From contig MKWN01000033.1 in the NCBI GenBank assembly GCA_001899775.1, positions 77,526 to 114,458 of the forward strand: DNA of 36,933 bases. The letters run 5' to 3'. The DNA is from Thiobacillus sp. 65-29. Lineage in GTDB: Bacteria; Pseudomonadota; Gammaproteobacteria; Burkholderiales; Thiobacillaceae. Shown here piece by piece: positions 17,189 through 27,402 of this stretch (its first letter is position 1; each line of letters starts with the position of its first letter). The position numbers were made by a program, and so were the translations under genes. Below the pieces are notes generated by a model. The model saw nothing but the letters and a program-made list of their open reading frames with translations. It had not been told where the DNA came from and made no database searches.

Positions 17189-17836
17189 GTGCCGAAAGCA
17201 AAACCCTACCGCGTTCTCATCGTCGACGACCACGCCATCGTGCGCGCGGGCCTGAAGCAGATCCTTGCCGACGTTCCCGACATCGAGGTCGCCGCGGAAG
17301 CCGACTGCGCGAGCCAGGCGCTGCGTCTGGCACGCCAGGAATCCTGGGATGTGGTGCTGATGGACATTTCCATGCCCGACCGCAGCGGGCTGGAGGCACT
17401 GGAACTCCTGCGCCGCGAGCATCCCGGCATCAAGGTGCTGATGCTTTCCATGCACCGCGAAACGCAGTATGCGGTGCGCGCGCTGAAGACCGGCGCTGCC
17501 GGCTACCTCAACAAGCAGAGCGCGCCGGCGCAACTGGTCGATGCCATCCTTACCGTCGCCTCGGGCAAGAAATACATCAGCGCCGAAGTCGCCCAGGAGC
17601 TCGCCAGCCAGGTGAGCGGCGAGCGCGAGGCCGCGCCGCACGAAGGCCTGTCCAACCGCGAGTACCAGACGCTATGCCTGCTCGCCTCGGGCCTCACCGT
17701 CTCCGCCATCGCCGAGCAGCTCTCGCTATCGGTGAAGACCATCAGCATGTACCGCACGCGTCTGCTGACGAAGATGCGGATGACGAACAACGCCGAGCTG
17801 ACCCACTACGCCATCAAGCACGGTCTGGTCGACTGA
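17189..17836 (+). CDS. NarL/FixJ-family response regulator
   Basis: This DNA-binding regulator is phosphorylated by the preceding kinase. The 215-residue protein has a receiver domain (about 6-120: acidic pair D13-D14, phospho-acceptor D59, conserved lysine in GYLNK) and a LuxR-type helix-turn-helix (about 150-215: LSNREYQTLCLLASGLTVSAIAEQLSLSVKTI). The start is a GTG at 17189, 15 nt after the kinase stop, because no ATG gives a full receiver domain. It converges on metK with only 15 nt between stops. Target genes cannot be deduced. Confidence 0.92.
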   Translation: MPKAKPYRVLIVDDHAIVRAGLKQILADVPDIEVAAEADCASQALRLARQESWDVVLMDISMPDRSGLEALELLRREHPGIKVLMLSMHRETQYAVRALKTGAAGYLNKQSAPAQLVDAILTVASGKKYISAEVAQELASQVSGEREAAPHEGLSNREYQTLCLLASGLTVSAIAEQLSLSVKTISMYRTRLLTKMRMTNNAELTHYAIKHGLVD

Positions 17837-17851
17837 CCCTCCGCTCACCCC

Positions 17852-19018
17852 TCACAGGCCGGCAGCCGCCCTGAGTGCCGCCGCCTTGTCGGTCACTTCC
17901 CAGGTGAAGTCGGGCTCGTCGCGGCCGAAGTGGCCGTAGCTCGCGGTGCGCGTGTAGATCGGCCGCAAAAGGTCGAGCATCTGGATGATGCCCTTGGGCC
18001 GCAGGTCGAAGTGGCTCTGGATCAGTTCGACGATCTTCGCGTCCGGCACCTTGCCGGTGCCATAGGTCTCGACCATGAGCGAGGTGGGTTTCGCCACGCC
18101 GATGGCATAGCTCACCTGGATCAGGCACTTGTCGGCCAGGCCCGCGGCGACGATGTTCTTCGCCACGTAGCGCGCGGCGTAGGCGGCGGAGCGATCGACC
18201 TTGGACGGATCCTTGCCGGAGAACGCGCCGCCGCCGTGCGGGGCGGCACCGCCATACGTGTCGACGATAATCTTGCGGCCGGTGAGGCCGGCATCGCCCA
18301 TCGGCCCGCCGACGACGAAGCGCCCGGTGGGGTTGACGAGATAACGCGTGTCGGCGGTGAGCATGTCCTTCGGCAGCACGGGCTTGATGACCTCCTCGAT
18401 CACCGCCTCGGTGAGCACGGCATGCGACACTTCCGGATGGTGCTGGGTCGACAGCACCACGGTGTCGATTGCCTGCGGCTTGCCGTCGACATAGCGCACC
18501 GACACCTGCGACTTGGCGTCCGGGCGCAGCCACGGCAGGCGACCGTCCTTGCGCAGCTCGGATTGGCGCTGGGTGAGACGGTGCGCCAGATAGATCGGCA
18601 GCGGCATGAAAACCGGCGTCTCGTTACAAGCATAGCCGAACATCAGGCCCTGGTCGCCAGCGCCCTGATCGAGAAACAGCCCCTCGCCCTCGTTCACACC
18701 CTGGGCGATGTCGGGCGACTGCTTGCCGACGGCGACCATCACCGCGCAGGTGTGGTAATCGAAGCCCTTGTCGGACGAGTCGTAGCCGATGCGCTTGACG
18801 GTCTCGCGCGCGATGGAACTGAAATCGATGACGGCGGAGGTGGTTATTTCGCCGGCGATGACCACCAGACCCGTGGTCAGCAAGGTCTCGCAGGCGACGC
18901 GGGCGTGTTTGTCCTGGGTTAGAATCGCGTCCAGCACCGCATCCGAGACCTGGTCGGCCATCTTGTCGGGATGGCCCTCAGACACCGATTCCGAAGTGAA
19001 AATGAAATCCTTCTGCAT
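17852..19018 (-). CDS. metK: S-adenosylmethionine synthetase
   Basis: It makes SAM from methionine and ATP in a homotetramer. The 388-residue protein is normal in length and has HPDK (16-19), the ATP-binding GAGDQG (119-124), and the [16 protein letters not shown] loop that closes the active site. The ATG at 19018 ([19 protein letters not shown]) follows an AGGAG ribosome-binding site. It shares strand and pathway with ahcY and metF but lies beyond the divergent kinase/regulator pair, so it needs its own promoter in the 173-nt gap shared with the acyltransferase genes. Confidence 0.97.
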   Translation of the reverse strand: MQKDFIFTSESVSEGHPDKMADQVSDAVLDAILTQDKHARVACETLLTTGLVVIAGEITTSAVIDFSSIARETVKRIGYDSSDKGFDYHTCAVMVAVGKQSPDIAQGVNEGEGLFLDQGAGDQGLMFGYACNETPVFMPLPIYLAHRLTQRQSELRKDGRLPWLRPDAKSQVSVRYVDGKPQAIDTVVLSTQHHPEVSHAVLTEAVIEEVIKPVLPKDMLTADTRYLVNPTGRFVVGGPMGDAGLTGRKIIVDTYGGAAPHGGGAFSGKDPSKVDRSAAYAARYVAKNIVAAGLADKCLIQVSYAIGVAKPTSLMVETYGTGKVPDAKIVELIQSHFDLRPKGIIQMLDLLRPIYTRTASYGHFGRDEPDFTWEVTDKAAALRAAAGL

Positions 19019-19191
19019 GACTGCTCCTGTCGTCCCACCGATTGACTGCGCAACCGGCTCGGGGGACAAACGGAGCGGTGACGCTTTAGCTGTATTTGTA
19101 TCCCGCCCGCAAGTTGTCTGGATTAACCCGGCGGCACGCGCATTCTGCCGCGCCACCCGCCCCGCCGTCAATCCCGTGCGCTGATCCGCGG
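19019..19191. other. Divergent gap between metK and the acyltransferase genes
   Basis: This 173-nt region must hold promoters for both directions. On the metK strand it contains an AT-richer GGATACAAATACAGCTAAAG stretch that may include the -10 box. No known SAM riboswitch core was recognised. Confidence 0.4.
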
Positions 19192-20061
19192 ATGATCCTG
19201 CTCCGTCTGCTGGCCCGCCTGCCCCTGCCGCTGATGCACGGCCTCGGCATCGTGCTGGGCTGGCTCGTCTACTGGGCGCCGGGGCGTCATTCCGGGCGCC
19301 TGCGCGCCCATCTGCTCGCCGCCGGCCTGGCGGACTCGCCGCGCGCGCAGCGACGCCTGCTGCGCCGCACCATCGGCGAAGGCGGCAAGGCGGTGACCGA
19401 GCTGCTGCCGGTGTGGCTGCGCCCTTACGCGACGGCGCTGAAATTCGTGCGTGGTACCAGCGGCTGGGACGCGATCGACGCCGCGACGGCGGCGGGCAAG
19501 GGGGTGATCCTGCTCTCGCCGCACATCGGCTGCTTCGAAATGATCAGCCTGTACGTCGCCTCGCGCCAGCCCTTCACGGCGATGTACAAGCCGCCGCGCA
19601 ACGCCTTTCTCGACCGCCTCATGCTGACCGGACGTCAGCGCGGGCAGGCGAACCTGGTGCCGACCGATCTCTCGGGCGTGCGCGCGCAACTGGCGGCGCT
19701 GCGCCGCGGCGAGGCGATCGGCATCCTGCCCGACCAGGTGGCGACCGGCGGCGACGGCGCCTGGGCGCCGTTCTTCGGCCGCCCGGCCTACACGCCGACG
19801 CTCGTCGCCAGTCTGCAACGCAAGACCGGCGCGCCGGCGTTCTTCGTCGCCGCGGAGCGGCTGTCCTGGGGGCGCGGCTATCACCTGCACGTGATGCCAT
19901 TGGGCGACCTGCTGCCGGCCGACAAGGTCGCCGCCGCGACCCGCATCAACGAGGCGGTGGAAGCCATCGTGCGGCGCTTTCCCACGCAATACCTGTGGAG
20001 CTACAACCGCTACAAGCGGCCCGGCGGCGCCCCTGATCCCGACACGCTGCCGCCGGCATGA
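19192..20061 (+). CDS. Lysophospholipid/lipid A acyltransferase, LpxL (HtrB)-family, copy 1
   Basis: LpxL/LpxM-family enzymes add secondary acyl chains to lipid A at the inner membrane. The 289-residue protein has an N-terminal membrane anchor (about 8-30), the catalytic HX4E motif in SPHIGCFE (H111, E116), a GILPDQ segment and a C-terminal [12 protein letters not shown] block, as in the family. Its stop overlaps the start of a second family member (ATGA). Which of the two adds the first acyl chain cannot be told from sequence. It may also act on ornithine lipids or other acceptors. Confidence 0.88.
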   Translation: MILLRLLARLPLPLMHGLGIVLGWLVYWAPGRHSGRLRAHLLAAGLADSPRAQRRLLRRTIGEGGKAVTELLPVWLRPYATALKFVRGTSGWDAIDAATAAGKGVILLSPHIGCFEMISLYVASRQPFTAMYKPPRNAFLDRLMLTGRQRGQANLVPTDLSGVRAQLAALRRGEAIGILPDQVATGGDGAWAPFFGRPAYTPTLVASLQRKTGAPAFFVAAERLSWGRGYHLHVMPLGDLLPADKVAAATRINEAVEAIVRRFPTQYLWSYNRYKRPGGAPDPDTLPPA

Positions 20062-20972
20062 AGCCTGCCGACACGTCCCTGTATCATCGCGCGCTGTGGC
20101 CGGTGTGGCTGGGCGTGGGCTTCCTCTGGCTGCTGCGCTGGCTGCCGTTCCCGTTGCAGGCGGCGCTGGGCAACGGCGTCGGCTGGCTGATGGCGTTGCG
20201 TCCCGGCCGACGCCGGCGCATCGCCGAGACCAACCTCGCGCTGTGCTTTCCCGATGTGCCGCCGGCGACACGGCGTCGCTGGCTGCGACAGAACTATCAG
20301 GCCTCGTTGCGCGCCGCGCTCGAATATGGCGTGCTGTGGTTCAGCTCGGCCCGACGCGTACGCCGCATCATCCGCATCGACAACCCCGAGGCCGCGCTCG
20401 GCGACGGCGTGCGGCCGGTGATCTGGCTCGCGCCGCACTTTCTCGGCCTGGACATGGGCGGCGTGCGTCTGACCATGGATTACCGCATGGCGTCGATGTA
20501 CGCACCGGCCAAGGATCCCGTCACCGACCGCTACGTGCGCCACGGCCGCACGCGCTTTGCCGACATCGTGCTGATTCCGCGCCACGCGGGCATCAAGGCG
20601 ACGCTGGAGGCGATCCGCTCGATGCGCCCGTTCTACTACCTGCCCGACCAGGACCACGGCCGCCGCAATGCCGTGTTCGTGCCCTTCTTCGGCATTCCCG
20701 CCGCCACCGTGTCGGCCCTGCCGCGTCTGGCGAAGCTGACCGGTGCGCAGGTGGTGCCGGTGGTCACGCGCCAGTTGCCGTGGGGACGCGGCTACGCCGT
20801 GCGCTTCTACCCGCCGTGGGAAAATTACCCGAGCGGCGACCTCGACGCCGACGTCGCGCGCATGAATGCCTTCATCGAGGAACGCGTACGCGAAATACCC
20901 GCGCAATACCTGTGGCTGCACCGCCGCTTCAAGACGCGGCCGGTCGGCGAACCGGGCCTGTATGACGTCTGA
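20058..20972 (+). CDS. Lipid A acyltransferase, LpxL (HtrB)-family, copy 2
   Basis: This is a second LpxL-family enzyme, 304 residues, start-coupled to the preceding one. It has a membrane anchor (about 16-48), the catalytic HX4D motif in APHFLGLD (H127, D132), the YYLPDQDHG segment and a QYLWLHRRFKTRP C-terminus. Two adjacent and clearly divergent copies suggest two secondary acylation steps on lipid A. The pair lies upstream of dapF, a conserved betaproteobacterial arrangement. The following GNAT gene overlaps its last 11 nt. Confidence 0.9.
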   Translation: MKPADTSLYHRALWPVWLGVGFLWLLRWLPFPLQAALGNGVGWLMALRPGRRRRIAETNLALCFPDVPPATRRRWLRQNYQASLRAALEYGVLWFSSARRVRRIIRIDNPEAALGDGVRPVIWLAPHFLGLDMGGVRLTMDYRMASMYAPAKDPVTDRYVRHGRTRFADIVLIPRHAGIKATLEAIRSMRPFYYLPDQDHGRRNAVFVPFFGIPAATVSALPRLAKLTGAQVVPVVTRQLPWGRGYAVRFYPPWENYPSGDLDADVARMNAFIEERVREIPAQYLWLHRRFKTRPVGEPGLYDV

Positions 20973-21468
20973 ACCAGACATTCGCCTCGCGCCGATGGCA
21001 CCTGCCGACGTCGATGCCGTCGCCGCACTGGCGCGCACGGTGTGGCAGGCGACCTATCCGGCGCTCATCCCGCAGGCGCAGATCGACGCCATGCTCGCCG
21101 ACCGCTATGCCGCCGCGCGCATGCGCGCACAGCTCGACGATCCGGCACACGCCTGGCGCGTGGCGTGGCAGGACGACACCGCCGCCGGTTTCGCGCACGC
21201 GTATCTCGACGGCGACGCCTGCAAGCTCGACAAGCTCTACGTCCACCCCGTGCAGCAGCGACGCGGAGTGGGCGCAGCACTGCTCGCGGCCATCGCCGCC
21301 TGGGCACGCGCGCAGCCTGTGCGCCGGCTGCGCCTGCAGGTGAACCGCGGCAACACGCAGGCCCTGCATGCCTATGCGAAATACGGTTTCGTCATCGTCG
21401 AATCGCGCGTGTTCGACCTCGGCAACGGCTTCGTCATGGACGACCACATCATGGAAAAACCGCTGTGA
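20962..21468 (+). CDS. GNAT-family N-acetyltransferase
   Basis: The 168-residue protein is a single GNAT domain that binds acetyl-CoA through [15 protein letters not shown] (motif A, Q/R-x-x-G-x-G/A). [22 protein letters not shown] forms motif B, as in proteins that acetylate small amines or protein N-termini. The substrate is unknown. Its ATG lies inside the preceding acyltransferase gene (11-nt overlap), so it is probably co-translated. dapF starts 52 nt after its stop. Nothing in its surroundings points to a particular acceptor. Confidence 0.88.
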   Translation: MTSEPDIRLAPMAPADVDAVAALARTVWQATYPALIPQAQIDAMLADRYAAARMRAQLDDPAHAWRVAWQDDTAAGFAHAYLDGDACKLDKLYVHPVQQRRGVGAALLAAIAAWARAQPVRRLRLQVNRGNTQALHAYAKYGFVIVESRVFDLGNGFVMDDHIMEKPL

Positions 21469-21520
21469 GATACGCGCCGGCTATCGCCCGCTGGCGCACG
21501 GCGCTACACTTCCCCACACC

Positions 21521-22354
21521 ATGAGACTGCGCTTCACCAAAATGCACGGCCTGGGCAACGATTTCGTCGTGTTCGACGGCGTCAACCAGCGCGTCGGGCT
21601 GACGCCCGAGCAGTGCCGCCGCATCGCCGACCGCCACTTCGGCATCGGCTGCGACCAGATCCTGCTGGTGGAAAGACCCGGCCGAACCGACGTCGACTTC
21701 CGCTACCGCATCTTCAACGCCGACGGCGGCGAGGTCGAGCAGTGCGGCAACGGTGCGCGCTGCTTCGTGCGCTTCGTGCACGACACGGGGCTCACCACGA
21801 AATCGGCGATTCGCGTCGAGACGGCAGCGGGAATCATCGAACCGGAACTGCTCGCCAGCGGCCTGGTGAAGGTGAACATGGGCGCGCCGCGCTTCGCGCC
21901 GGCGGAGATTCCCTTCGTCGCCGACGCCGAGGCGCTCACCTACCCCTTGCAGGTGGGCAGTCACACCCTCGACATCGCGGTGGTGTCGATGGGCAACCCG
22001 CACGCGGTGCTGCGGGTGAACGACCTCGACAGCGCGCCGGTCGACGTCCTCGGCGCGGCGATCGAGTCGCACCGCCGCTTCCCCCAGCGCGTCAACGCCG
22101 GCTTCATGCAAGTGCTCACGCCCCACGACATCCGCCTGCGCGTGTACGAACGCGGCACGGGCGAGACGCTGGCGTGCGGCACGGGCGCGTGCGCCGCGGC
22201 GGTGGCGGGCATCCGCCAGGCGTGGCTGAAAAGCCCGGTCAGCGTCCACACCCGGGGCGGCGACCTCGTCATCGAATGGGCTGGCCCCGGCCAGCCGGTG
22301 TTCATGACCGGCCCCGCAGTCACCGTATTTGAAGGAGAAATCGAACTCTCATGA
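21521..22354 (+). CDS. dapF: Diaminopimelate epimerase
   Basis: It converts LL- to meso-diaminopimelate for lysine and peptidoglycan synthesis, using two active-site cysteines without a cofactor. The 277-residue protein shows the family start [13 protein letters not shown], the first catalytic cysteine in EQCGNGARC (C75) and the second in LACGTGAC (C219). The ATG at 21521 gives the standard N-terminus. Its stop overlaps the start of the DUF484 gene by four bases (ATGA), beginning the coupled dapF-DUF484-xerC trio. Confidence 0.96.
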   Translation: MRLRFTKMHGLGNDFVVFDGVNQRVGLTPEQCRRIADRHFGIGCDQILLVERPGRTDVDFRYRIFNADGGEVEQCGNGARCFVRFVHDTGLTTKSAIRVETAAGIIEPELLASGLVKVNMGAPRFAPAEIPFVADAEALTYPLQVGSHTLDIAVVSMGNPHAVLRVNDLDSAPVDVLGAAIESHRRFPQRVNAGFMQVLTPHDIRLRVYERGTGETLACGTGACAAAVAGIRQAWLKSPVSVHTRGGDLVIEWAGPGQPVFMTGPAVTVFEGEIELS

Positions 22355-23025
22355 ACAGCCTTGCCGACATGCAACCCGAACTCATCGCCGAGTACCTCAC
22401 GCGGCACCCGAATTTCTTCAACGACTTCCCCACCCTGCTCGCGGACCTGCACATCCCGCATCCGCACGGCACCCACGCGGTGTCGATGAGCGAACGCCAG
22501 CTCATCGCGCTGCGCGACAAGCTGCGCATGCTGGAAGGCAAGCTCGCCGAGCTGATTCAATTTGGCGAGGAAAACGACGGCATTTCCGAAAAACTGCACG
22601 CGATGAGCCTGGCCATGGTCACCGCCACCCAGCCGCAGGACATCGTCGCCGCGCTGGCGATCCATCTGCGCGACGGCTTCGCGGTGCCGCACCACGTGCT
22701 GCGCGCGTGGACGCTGACGGGCGAGCCAATGCCCGGATTCGACGCACCGGTCTCCCAGACAGGGCGCGACGCCGTCGCCGCACTGGCGCATCCGGTGTGC
22801 GGCGCACTGGCGATTCCCGAGGCAAGCGACTGGTTCGGCGAGATCGCGCCGCATCTGCGCGCGTTCGCCACCATCCCGCTGCGCCCGTCGCCCGCTGCCG
22901 CGCCGCTCGGTGTGCTGGTGCTGGGGTCGGAGGAAGCCCGACGTTTCTACCCCGGCATGGGTACGCTCTATCTGGACCGCCTGAGCCAGTTGGTTGGTGC
23001 CGCGCTGGTGCGCCTGCAAGGGTGA
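22351..23025 (+). CDS. DUF484 family protein (GAF-like)
   Basis: The 224-residue protein belongs to a family of unknown function nearly always found between dapF and xerC in gamma- and betaproteobacteria. It begins with a helical part ([40 protein letters not shown] compresses the conserved FF...P.LL pattern), then a likely coiled coil (about 48-85), and ends in a GAF-like domain (ATIPLRPS...[36 protein letters not shown]). It overlaps dapF by four bases and its TGA overlaps the GTG of xerC. A role with XerC is suggested only by conserved neighbourhood. Confidence 0.88.
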   Translation: MNSLADMQPELIAEYLTRHPNFFNDFPTLLADLHIPHPHGTHAVSMSERQLIALRDKLRMLEGKLAELIQFGEENDGISEKLHAMSLAMVTATQPQDIVAALAIHLRDGFAVPHHVLRAWTLTGEPMPGFDAPVSQTGRDAVAALAHPVCGALAIPEASDWFGEIAPHLRAFATIPLRPSPAAAPLGVLVLGSEEARRFYPGMGTLYLDRLSQLVGAALVRLQG

Positions 23026-23930
23026 GACGACCCGGCGAGCCGCTACCCGAGGTGGTCGCGCGCTATCTGCAGCACCTCGCCGCCGAGCGGCGGCTGTCGC
23101 CGCATACGGTGGACGCCTACCGGCGCGACCTGGAAAGCCTGCTGCAGCTCACCACCGGCCGCACGCTCGACACGCTCGGCAGCCCCGACATCCGTGGCGC
23201 CGTGGTGCGCCTGCGTGGCCAGGGACTGGGTCCCACCAGCGTCGCGCGTCATCTGTCGAGCTGGCGGGGTTTTTACACGTATGCCTGCCGCCGCCTCGGT
23301 TTCACCGCCAACCCCTGTGTCGGCCTGCGCCCGCCGAAGGCGCCGAAGCGCCTGCCGGAGCCACTCTCGGCGGATGCCTGCGCGCAACTGCTCGACACCC
23401 GCGCAGCGGACAGCGATGCCGCGCTGCTCACGCGCGACCGCGCCATGTTCGAACTGCTGTATTCGTCCGGCCTGCGGCTCGCCGAACTGGCCGGGCTCGA
23501 TCTTGCCGACGTCGACCTGGCCAGCGGCGAAGCGCAAGTCACCGGCAAGGGGCGCAAGACGCGCATTGTGCCGGTCGGGCGTCACGCGCGCGCCGCGCTC
23601 GCAGCCTGGCTGCCGCTGCGCGCCGCGCTTACCCCCGACAGCACGGCGCTGTTCGTCAGCCGCCGCGGCACACGGCTCGGCCCACGCAGCATCCAGCTGC
23701 GCCTGCAACGCTGGGCGCGTCAGGCCGGCCTGGCGCAGCACGTCCATCCCCACCTGCTGCGGCACGCCTTCGCCACCCACGTATTGCAGTCCTCCGGCGA
23801 CCTGCGCGCGGTGCAGGACATGCTCGGCCATGCCAGCATCAGCACCACCCAGGTCTACACCCATCTCGACTGGCAGCACCTGGCAAAAATTTATGACCAG
23901 GCGCATCCGCGCGCACGCCGCAAGAACTGA
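23022..23930 (+). CDS. xerC: Tyrosine site-specific recombinase XerC
   Basis: With XerD it resolves chromosome dimers at dif. The protein is 302 residues from a GTG start that overlaps the DUF484 stop (GTGA); starting there gives a full N-terminal SAM-like DNA-binding domain (about 8-90). The catalytic set is complete: R152 (SSGLRLAEL), K176 (GKGRK), H244 and R247 (HPHLLRH), H270 (LGHASI) and nucleophile Y279 (VYTH). The dapF-DUF484-xerC order supports XerC rather than XerD or a phage integrase. Confidence 0.93.
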   Translation: MRRPGEPLPEVVARYLQHLAAERRLSPHTVDAYRRDLESLLQLTTGRTLDTLGSPDIRGAVVRLRGQGLGPTSVARHLSSWRGFYTYACRRLGFTANPCVGLRPPKAPKRLPEPLSADACAQLLDTRAADSDAALLTRDRAMFELLYSSGLRLAELAGLDLADVDLASGEAQVTGKGRKTRIVPVGRHARAALAAWLPLRAALTPDSTALFVSRRGTRLGPRSIQLRLQRWARQAGLAQHVHPHLLRHAFATHVLQSSGDLRAVQDMLGHASISTTQVYTHLDWQHLAKIYDQAHPRARRKN

Positions 23931-24030
23931 CCGGCCTGCCGACGGCGCCGAAGATGTGAGCACACGCACTCACTGAAACACCGGTTTTTCCAACCCTAAA
24001 GGAATGGCGCCTGCGGACGATTGACTCCGT

Positions 24031-26808
24031 ATGCGTCTCGATTCCGTCCCGCTGTCCGTCCGCCTCGCCAGTCCCCTGCGTTCCGCCCGTCTCGAAGTCC
24101 ATGTCCGCGTCGTGGGCATGGTGTTGCTGGTGCTGGGGATCGCTTTCGTGGTTGCCACGCAACTGGCACTGCACATCGCGCGCGACAAGGCCAGCGCCTC
24201 GCTGGATGAAGAAACGGCCGCCCAGACGAAGGCCCTCTCCGCGCTGGCCATCGCCGCCCACACGCGGCGCGACTACCGCGCACTGGAAACCCATGTTCAG
24301 GCACTCGTGGGCGAAGGACATCTGGCGCGCGTCGCCTACGTCGCGACGGATGGCTACGCGCTAGAGCAGCATGCCCAGCCGATGCATACCGATCGCCCGG
24401 AATGGTTTGCCCGCCGCGCCGGCCTATCCCGTCCGGCGACGCCGCACGCCGTCCTGAACAACGGCGTGCACCATGGCATGCTCACCGTCGAGCCTTCGGC
24501 GCATGCGTACGAAGACCTGCTGTGGCAGATGGGTGTTTCTCTCGCTGCGTTGCTTGCGGCCGCGCTCGGCGTCCTCGCCGTGCTGCTGCACCGGTTGCTG
24601 AAACGGGACCTCGGCGGTCTGCATCAGTTGCGCGCGGCGGCGCGACGCATCGAAAGCGGCGACCTCTCGGCATCCATCGAGCTGCCGCCGGGAAGTCCGC
24701 CCGAACTGGAGGAAACCGCGCGTGCCTTCAACCACATGGGCGCGGCGGTGGCCGAGCTGCTGGGCAGCCTCGGCGAGCAACAGAAAGCGCTCGACAGCGC
24801 CGCCTGCGTCACCGAATGCGATCTGGACGGCAACATCGTCGCCGCCAACGACGCCTTCTGCATCCTCAGCGGTTACCCTCGCACCGAACTCATCGGCCGC
24901 AACCACCGCATCGTCAATTCGGGTTTTCACGACAAGGCTTTCTTCGCGCAAATGTGGCACACCATCCAGGACGGCGGGATCTGGCGGGGCGAGGTATGCA
25001 GCCGCGCACGCGACGGTCGCCTGTTCTGGGCCGCCACCACCATCGTTCCCCTGTTCGACACGAAGGGCGCCGTACAGAAATATCTCGCGATCCGCTTCGA
25101 CATCACCCAGCGCAAGGTCGACGAAGTCGCGATCCGCGAGGAGAAGGCCCGCTGGGAGGTCACGCTGCAGTCGATCAACGATGCGGTCATCGTCACCAAC
25201 GCGCGCAACCAGGTGAACCATCTCAACCCCGCGGCCGAGAGCCTGCTCGGTATTCCGCATGAAGACGCACTGTCGATTCCGCTGAAGAATCTGCTTCGCC
25301 TCGAACACGGCGGCGAGAACTGCCTGCTGTCTCCCACGCCCACAGAACGCGGCTGCACCGGGTCGGCGCGTCTCGTCCTGGATGGCGGCGACACGCTCGA
25401 CATCAGCTACAGCTGCGCGCCGCTCAGTGGCGATGGCGGTGGCGGCGCGGTCTACGTCCTGCGCGACGAGACCGAGAAGAAAAAACTTGTCGACGACCTG
25501 CGCGAGATGGCCTTCCACGACACCCTCACCGAGCTGCCGAACCGCCGTGCGGTGGAGGGGCGCCTGGCGCGTGCGCTGCGCACCGCCAACGACGAGGATC
25601 GCCAGCACGCCTTCGGCTACATCGATCTCGACCATTTCAAGCTTGTCAACGACACCTGCGGGCACGCCATCGGCGATGCGCTGCTCGCCGACATCGCGAA
25701 GACCATGCGCGCGGCCCTCCCCGGCCAGGCGTATCTGGGACGGCTCGGCGGCGACGAATTCGGACTCATCCTGTTCGACACGTCACCGGAAGAATCGGTG
25801 CGCGTCTGCCGGCAACTGGTGCAGCGCATTCGAGATTTCCGCTTCGAACACAAGGGGCGGCGTTTCACGCTTGGCGCGTGCGCCGGCATCGCCCCCATCA
25901 CCCAGGTGTCGAACACTGCTGGCGAACTCATGGTGCAGGCGGACATGGCCTGCTATCGCGCGAAGTCGGAAGGCAGCGGCCGCGTGCTGCTGTACGAAGC
26001 CGACGAGGTCGGCTTCCGCCGCCTGGAAGCGGAAATGGGCTGGGCCGCCGATTTCGCGCAGGCGCTCGAAGCCAACCAGTTCCTGCCTTACCGTCAGTTG
26101 ATCCAGCCGGCTCACGCCGGTGCCCAGCCGCACTACGAAGTGCTGATCCGCTGGCAGCGCAACGGCACCATCGAAGGTCCGGCCAAGCTGCTGCCCGCCC
26201 TGGAACGCTACGGCCAGGCGCCGACGCTGGACCGCTGGATGCTCGAGGCCGTCATCGGCCACCTCGCCGCGCATCCGGACGACGAGGCGGTGTATTTCAT
26301 CAACCTGTCGGGCAAGACCGTCGCCGACGACACCTTCCTCGGCACCGTCTGCCACCTGCTCGAACACTACGGCGTGGCCGGCGAGCGCCTCGGTTTCGAA
26401 GTCACCGAAACCGCCGCGGTCGTCAACCTTGCGGATGCCCAGCGTCTCATCGAAGGCCTGCGCCAGCGTGGCTGTCGCTTCGCCCTCGACGACTTCGGCC
26501 GCGACGCGTCGTCGTTCTTCTACCTCAAGCATCTGCCCGCCGACTTCCTCAAGATCGACGGCGCCTTCGTGCGCGGCATGCTCGACGACAATCGCGATCA
26601 GGCGATCGTGCGCTCGATCGCCAAGCTGGCGTCGGATTTCGGCATGCGCTCGATCGCCGAGCAGGTGGAAAACTCCGCCATGGAAGCCCTGCTGAAGGAG
26701 ATGGGCGTGGATTACCTGCAGGGCTACCACGTGCACCGGCCGGAACCCTTCCCGCACTGGCAGCCGATGCGCGCCAGCGGCGCTTCCCATCTGACCCGGG
26801 TGAAATGA
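24031..26808 (+). CDS. Membrane-bound PAS-GGDEF-EAL cyclic di-GMP protein
   Basis: This is a dual-domain signalling protein for making and/or degrading cyclic di-GMP. The 925 residues run: membrane helix (about 27-49), periplasmic sensor (50-165), second helix (167-189), HAMP-like segment (190-240), two PAS domains (about 255-362 and 372-482), GGDEF domain with intact GGDEF (573-577), then an EAL domain. The EAL domain has EVL (703-705), the NLS asparagine, a VTE glutamate, DDFG, LKIDG and an AEQVE glutamate. Both active sites look usable; no RxxD inhibitory site precedes GGDEF. No ribosome-binding site precedes the ATG, which is the first after an in-frame stop. Confidence 0.92.
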   Translation: MRLDSVPLSVRLASPLRSARLEVHVRVVGMVLLVLGIAFVVATQLALHIARDKASASLDEETAAQTKALSALAIAAHTRRDYRALETHVQALVGEGHLARVAYVATDGYALEQHAQPMHTDRPEWFARRAGLSRPATPHAVLNNGVHHGMLTVEPSAHAYEDLLWQMGVSLAALLAAALGVLAVLLHRLLKRDLGGLHQLRAAARRIESGDLSASIELPPGSPPELEETARAFNHMGAAVAELLGSLGEQQKALDSAACVTECDLDGNIVAANDAFCILSGYPRTELIGRNHRIVNSGFHDKAFFAQMWHTIQDGGIWRGEVCSRARDGRLFWAATTIVPLFDTKGAVQKYLAIRFDITQRKVDEVAIREEKARWEVTLQSINDAVIVTNARNQVNHLNPAAESLLGIPHEDALSIPLKNLLRLEHGGENCLLSPTPTERGCTGSARLVLDGGDTLDISYSCAPLSGDGGGGAVYVLRDETEKKKLVDDLREMAFHDTLTELPNRRAVEGRLARALRTANDEDRQHAFGYIDLDHFKLVNDTCGHAIGDALLADIAKTMRAALPGQAYLGRLGGDEFGLILFDTSPEESVRVCRQLVQRIRDFRFEHKGRRFTLGACAGIAPITQVSNTAGELMVQADMACYRAKSEGSGRVLLYEADEVGFRRLEAEMGWAADFAQALEANQFLPYRQLIQPAHAGAQPHYEVLIRWQRNGTIEGPAKLLPALERYGQAPTLDRWMLEAVIGHLAAHPDDEAVYFINLSGKTVADDTFLGTVCHLLEHYGVAGERLGFEVTETAAVVNLADAQRLIEGLRQRGCRFALDDFGRDASSFFYLKHLPADFLKIDGAFVRGMLDDNRDQAIVRSIAKLASDFGMRSIAEQVENSAMEALLKEMGVDYLQGYHVHRPEPFPHWQPMRASGASHLTRVK

Positions 26809-26874
26809 AGTTACAGAGGGTGGCACATTGTTCGGCTGCACGGCACGGTCGGGCACCGTGGCAGGGCCGGCCCT

Positions 26875-27402
26875 CTAAGGCACCGCCCGGCCGGGTGTGA
26901 GTCGCATCCAGCGCCCGAGCGCACCATGGATCTCGTCGAGGGTGAGGTGGCGCATCAGGCTGCGATTGCCCGGCGCGAGCTGGTTCCACGCACAACGCAT
27001 GCCGCGCAGTTCGGGCTGCGCAGGGTCGCGCAGACGGAACTCGGTGACGTAGTAGAGGAAGGTGGGACTGCCGTCGAAGGACAGCGCGACCGCCTGCGAA
27101 GCCCCCGCAGCCGCGACGGGATTGACGCTGCGCGTCACCCGCAGCACCTCGAAGCGGCCCGGCCGCAGTGTCTGCGCATGCGGACTGACGGTTTCGAGCT
27201 CGACGATGCAGAAGGGGTCGTATTCCTGCACCGAATTGGCAGCGACCACTTCGCCGTATTGCAGGCGCACCGTCGCCGCGTCGGCGGTAATCACGAGAGG
27301 GTGGTACAGCTGCGCGGTCCAGCCGACCGCCCCGTCGTCGCCCGACAGCGCCGCGCAACCCCCCAGCCATGTCAGCAACGCCGCCCCCATCCACATCCGC
27401 AT
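26875..27402 (-). CDS. Putative lipoprotein of unknown function
   Basis: The 175-residue product starts MRMWMGAALLTWLGGC, a lipoprotein signal with lipobox LGGC (C16), so it is probably membrane-anchored in the periplasm. The mature part has no motif I recognise. It includes a beta-rich stretch (FEVLRVTRSVNP) and a helical C-terminus (HLTLDEIHGALGRWMRL). The ATG at 27402 is chosen over upstream in-frame codons because a GGAGGG ribosome-binding site lies just before it. It is divergent from the dksA-like gene with a 101-nt gap, which could hold a shared regulatory region. Function unknown. Confidence 0.75.
   Translation of the reverse strand: MRMWMGAALLTWLGGCAALSGDDGAVGWTAQLYHPLVITADAATVRLQYGEVVAANSVQEYDPFCIVELETVSPHAQTLRPGRFEVLRVTRSVNPVAAAGASQAVALSFDGSPTFLYYVTEFRLRDPAQPELRGMRCAWNQLAPGNRSLMRHLTLDEIHGALGRWMRLTPGRAVP

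Noticed and set aside
19019-19191. SAM riboswitch in the metK leader
   Set aside because: No conserved core of a known SAM riboswitch class could be recognised by eye.
23997-24023. Flagellar sigma28-like promoter (TAAA, 15 nt, GACGATTG) before the GGDEF-EAL gene
   Set aside because: Only about five of eight -10 positions match, and the start codon is 7 nt away, so the evidence is too weak.
26844-26860. Small hairpin CACGGT-cgggc-ACCGTG between the GGDEF-EAL and lipoprotein genes as a bidirectional terminator
   Set aside because: Only a 6-bp stem and no T run on either side.
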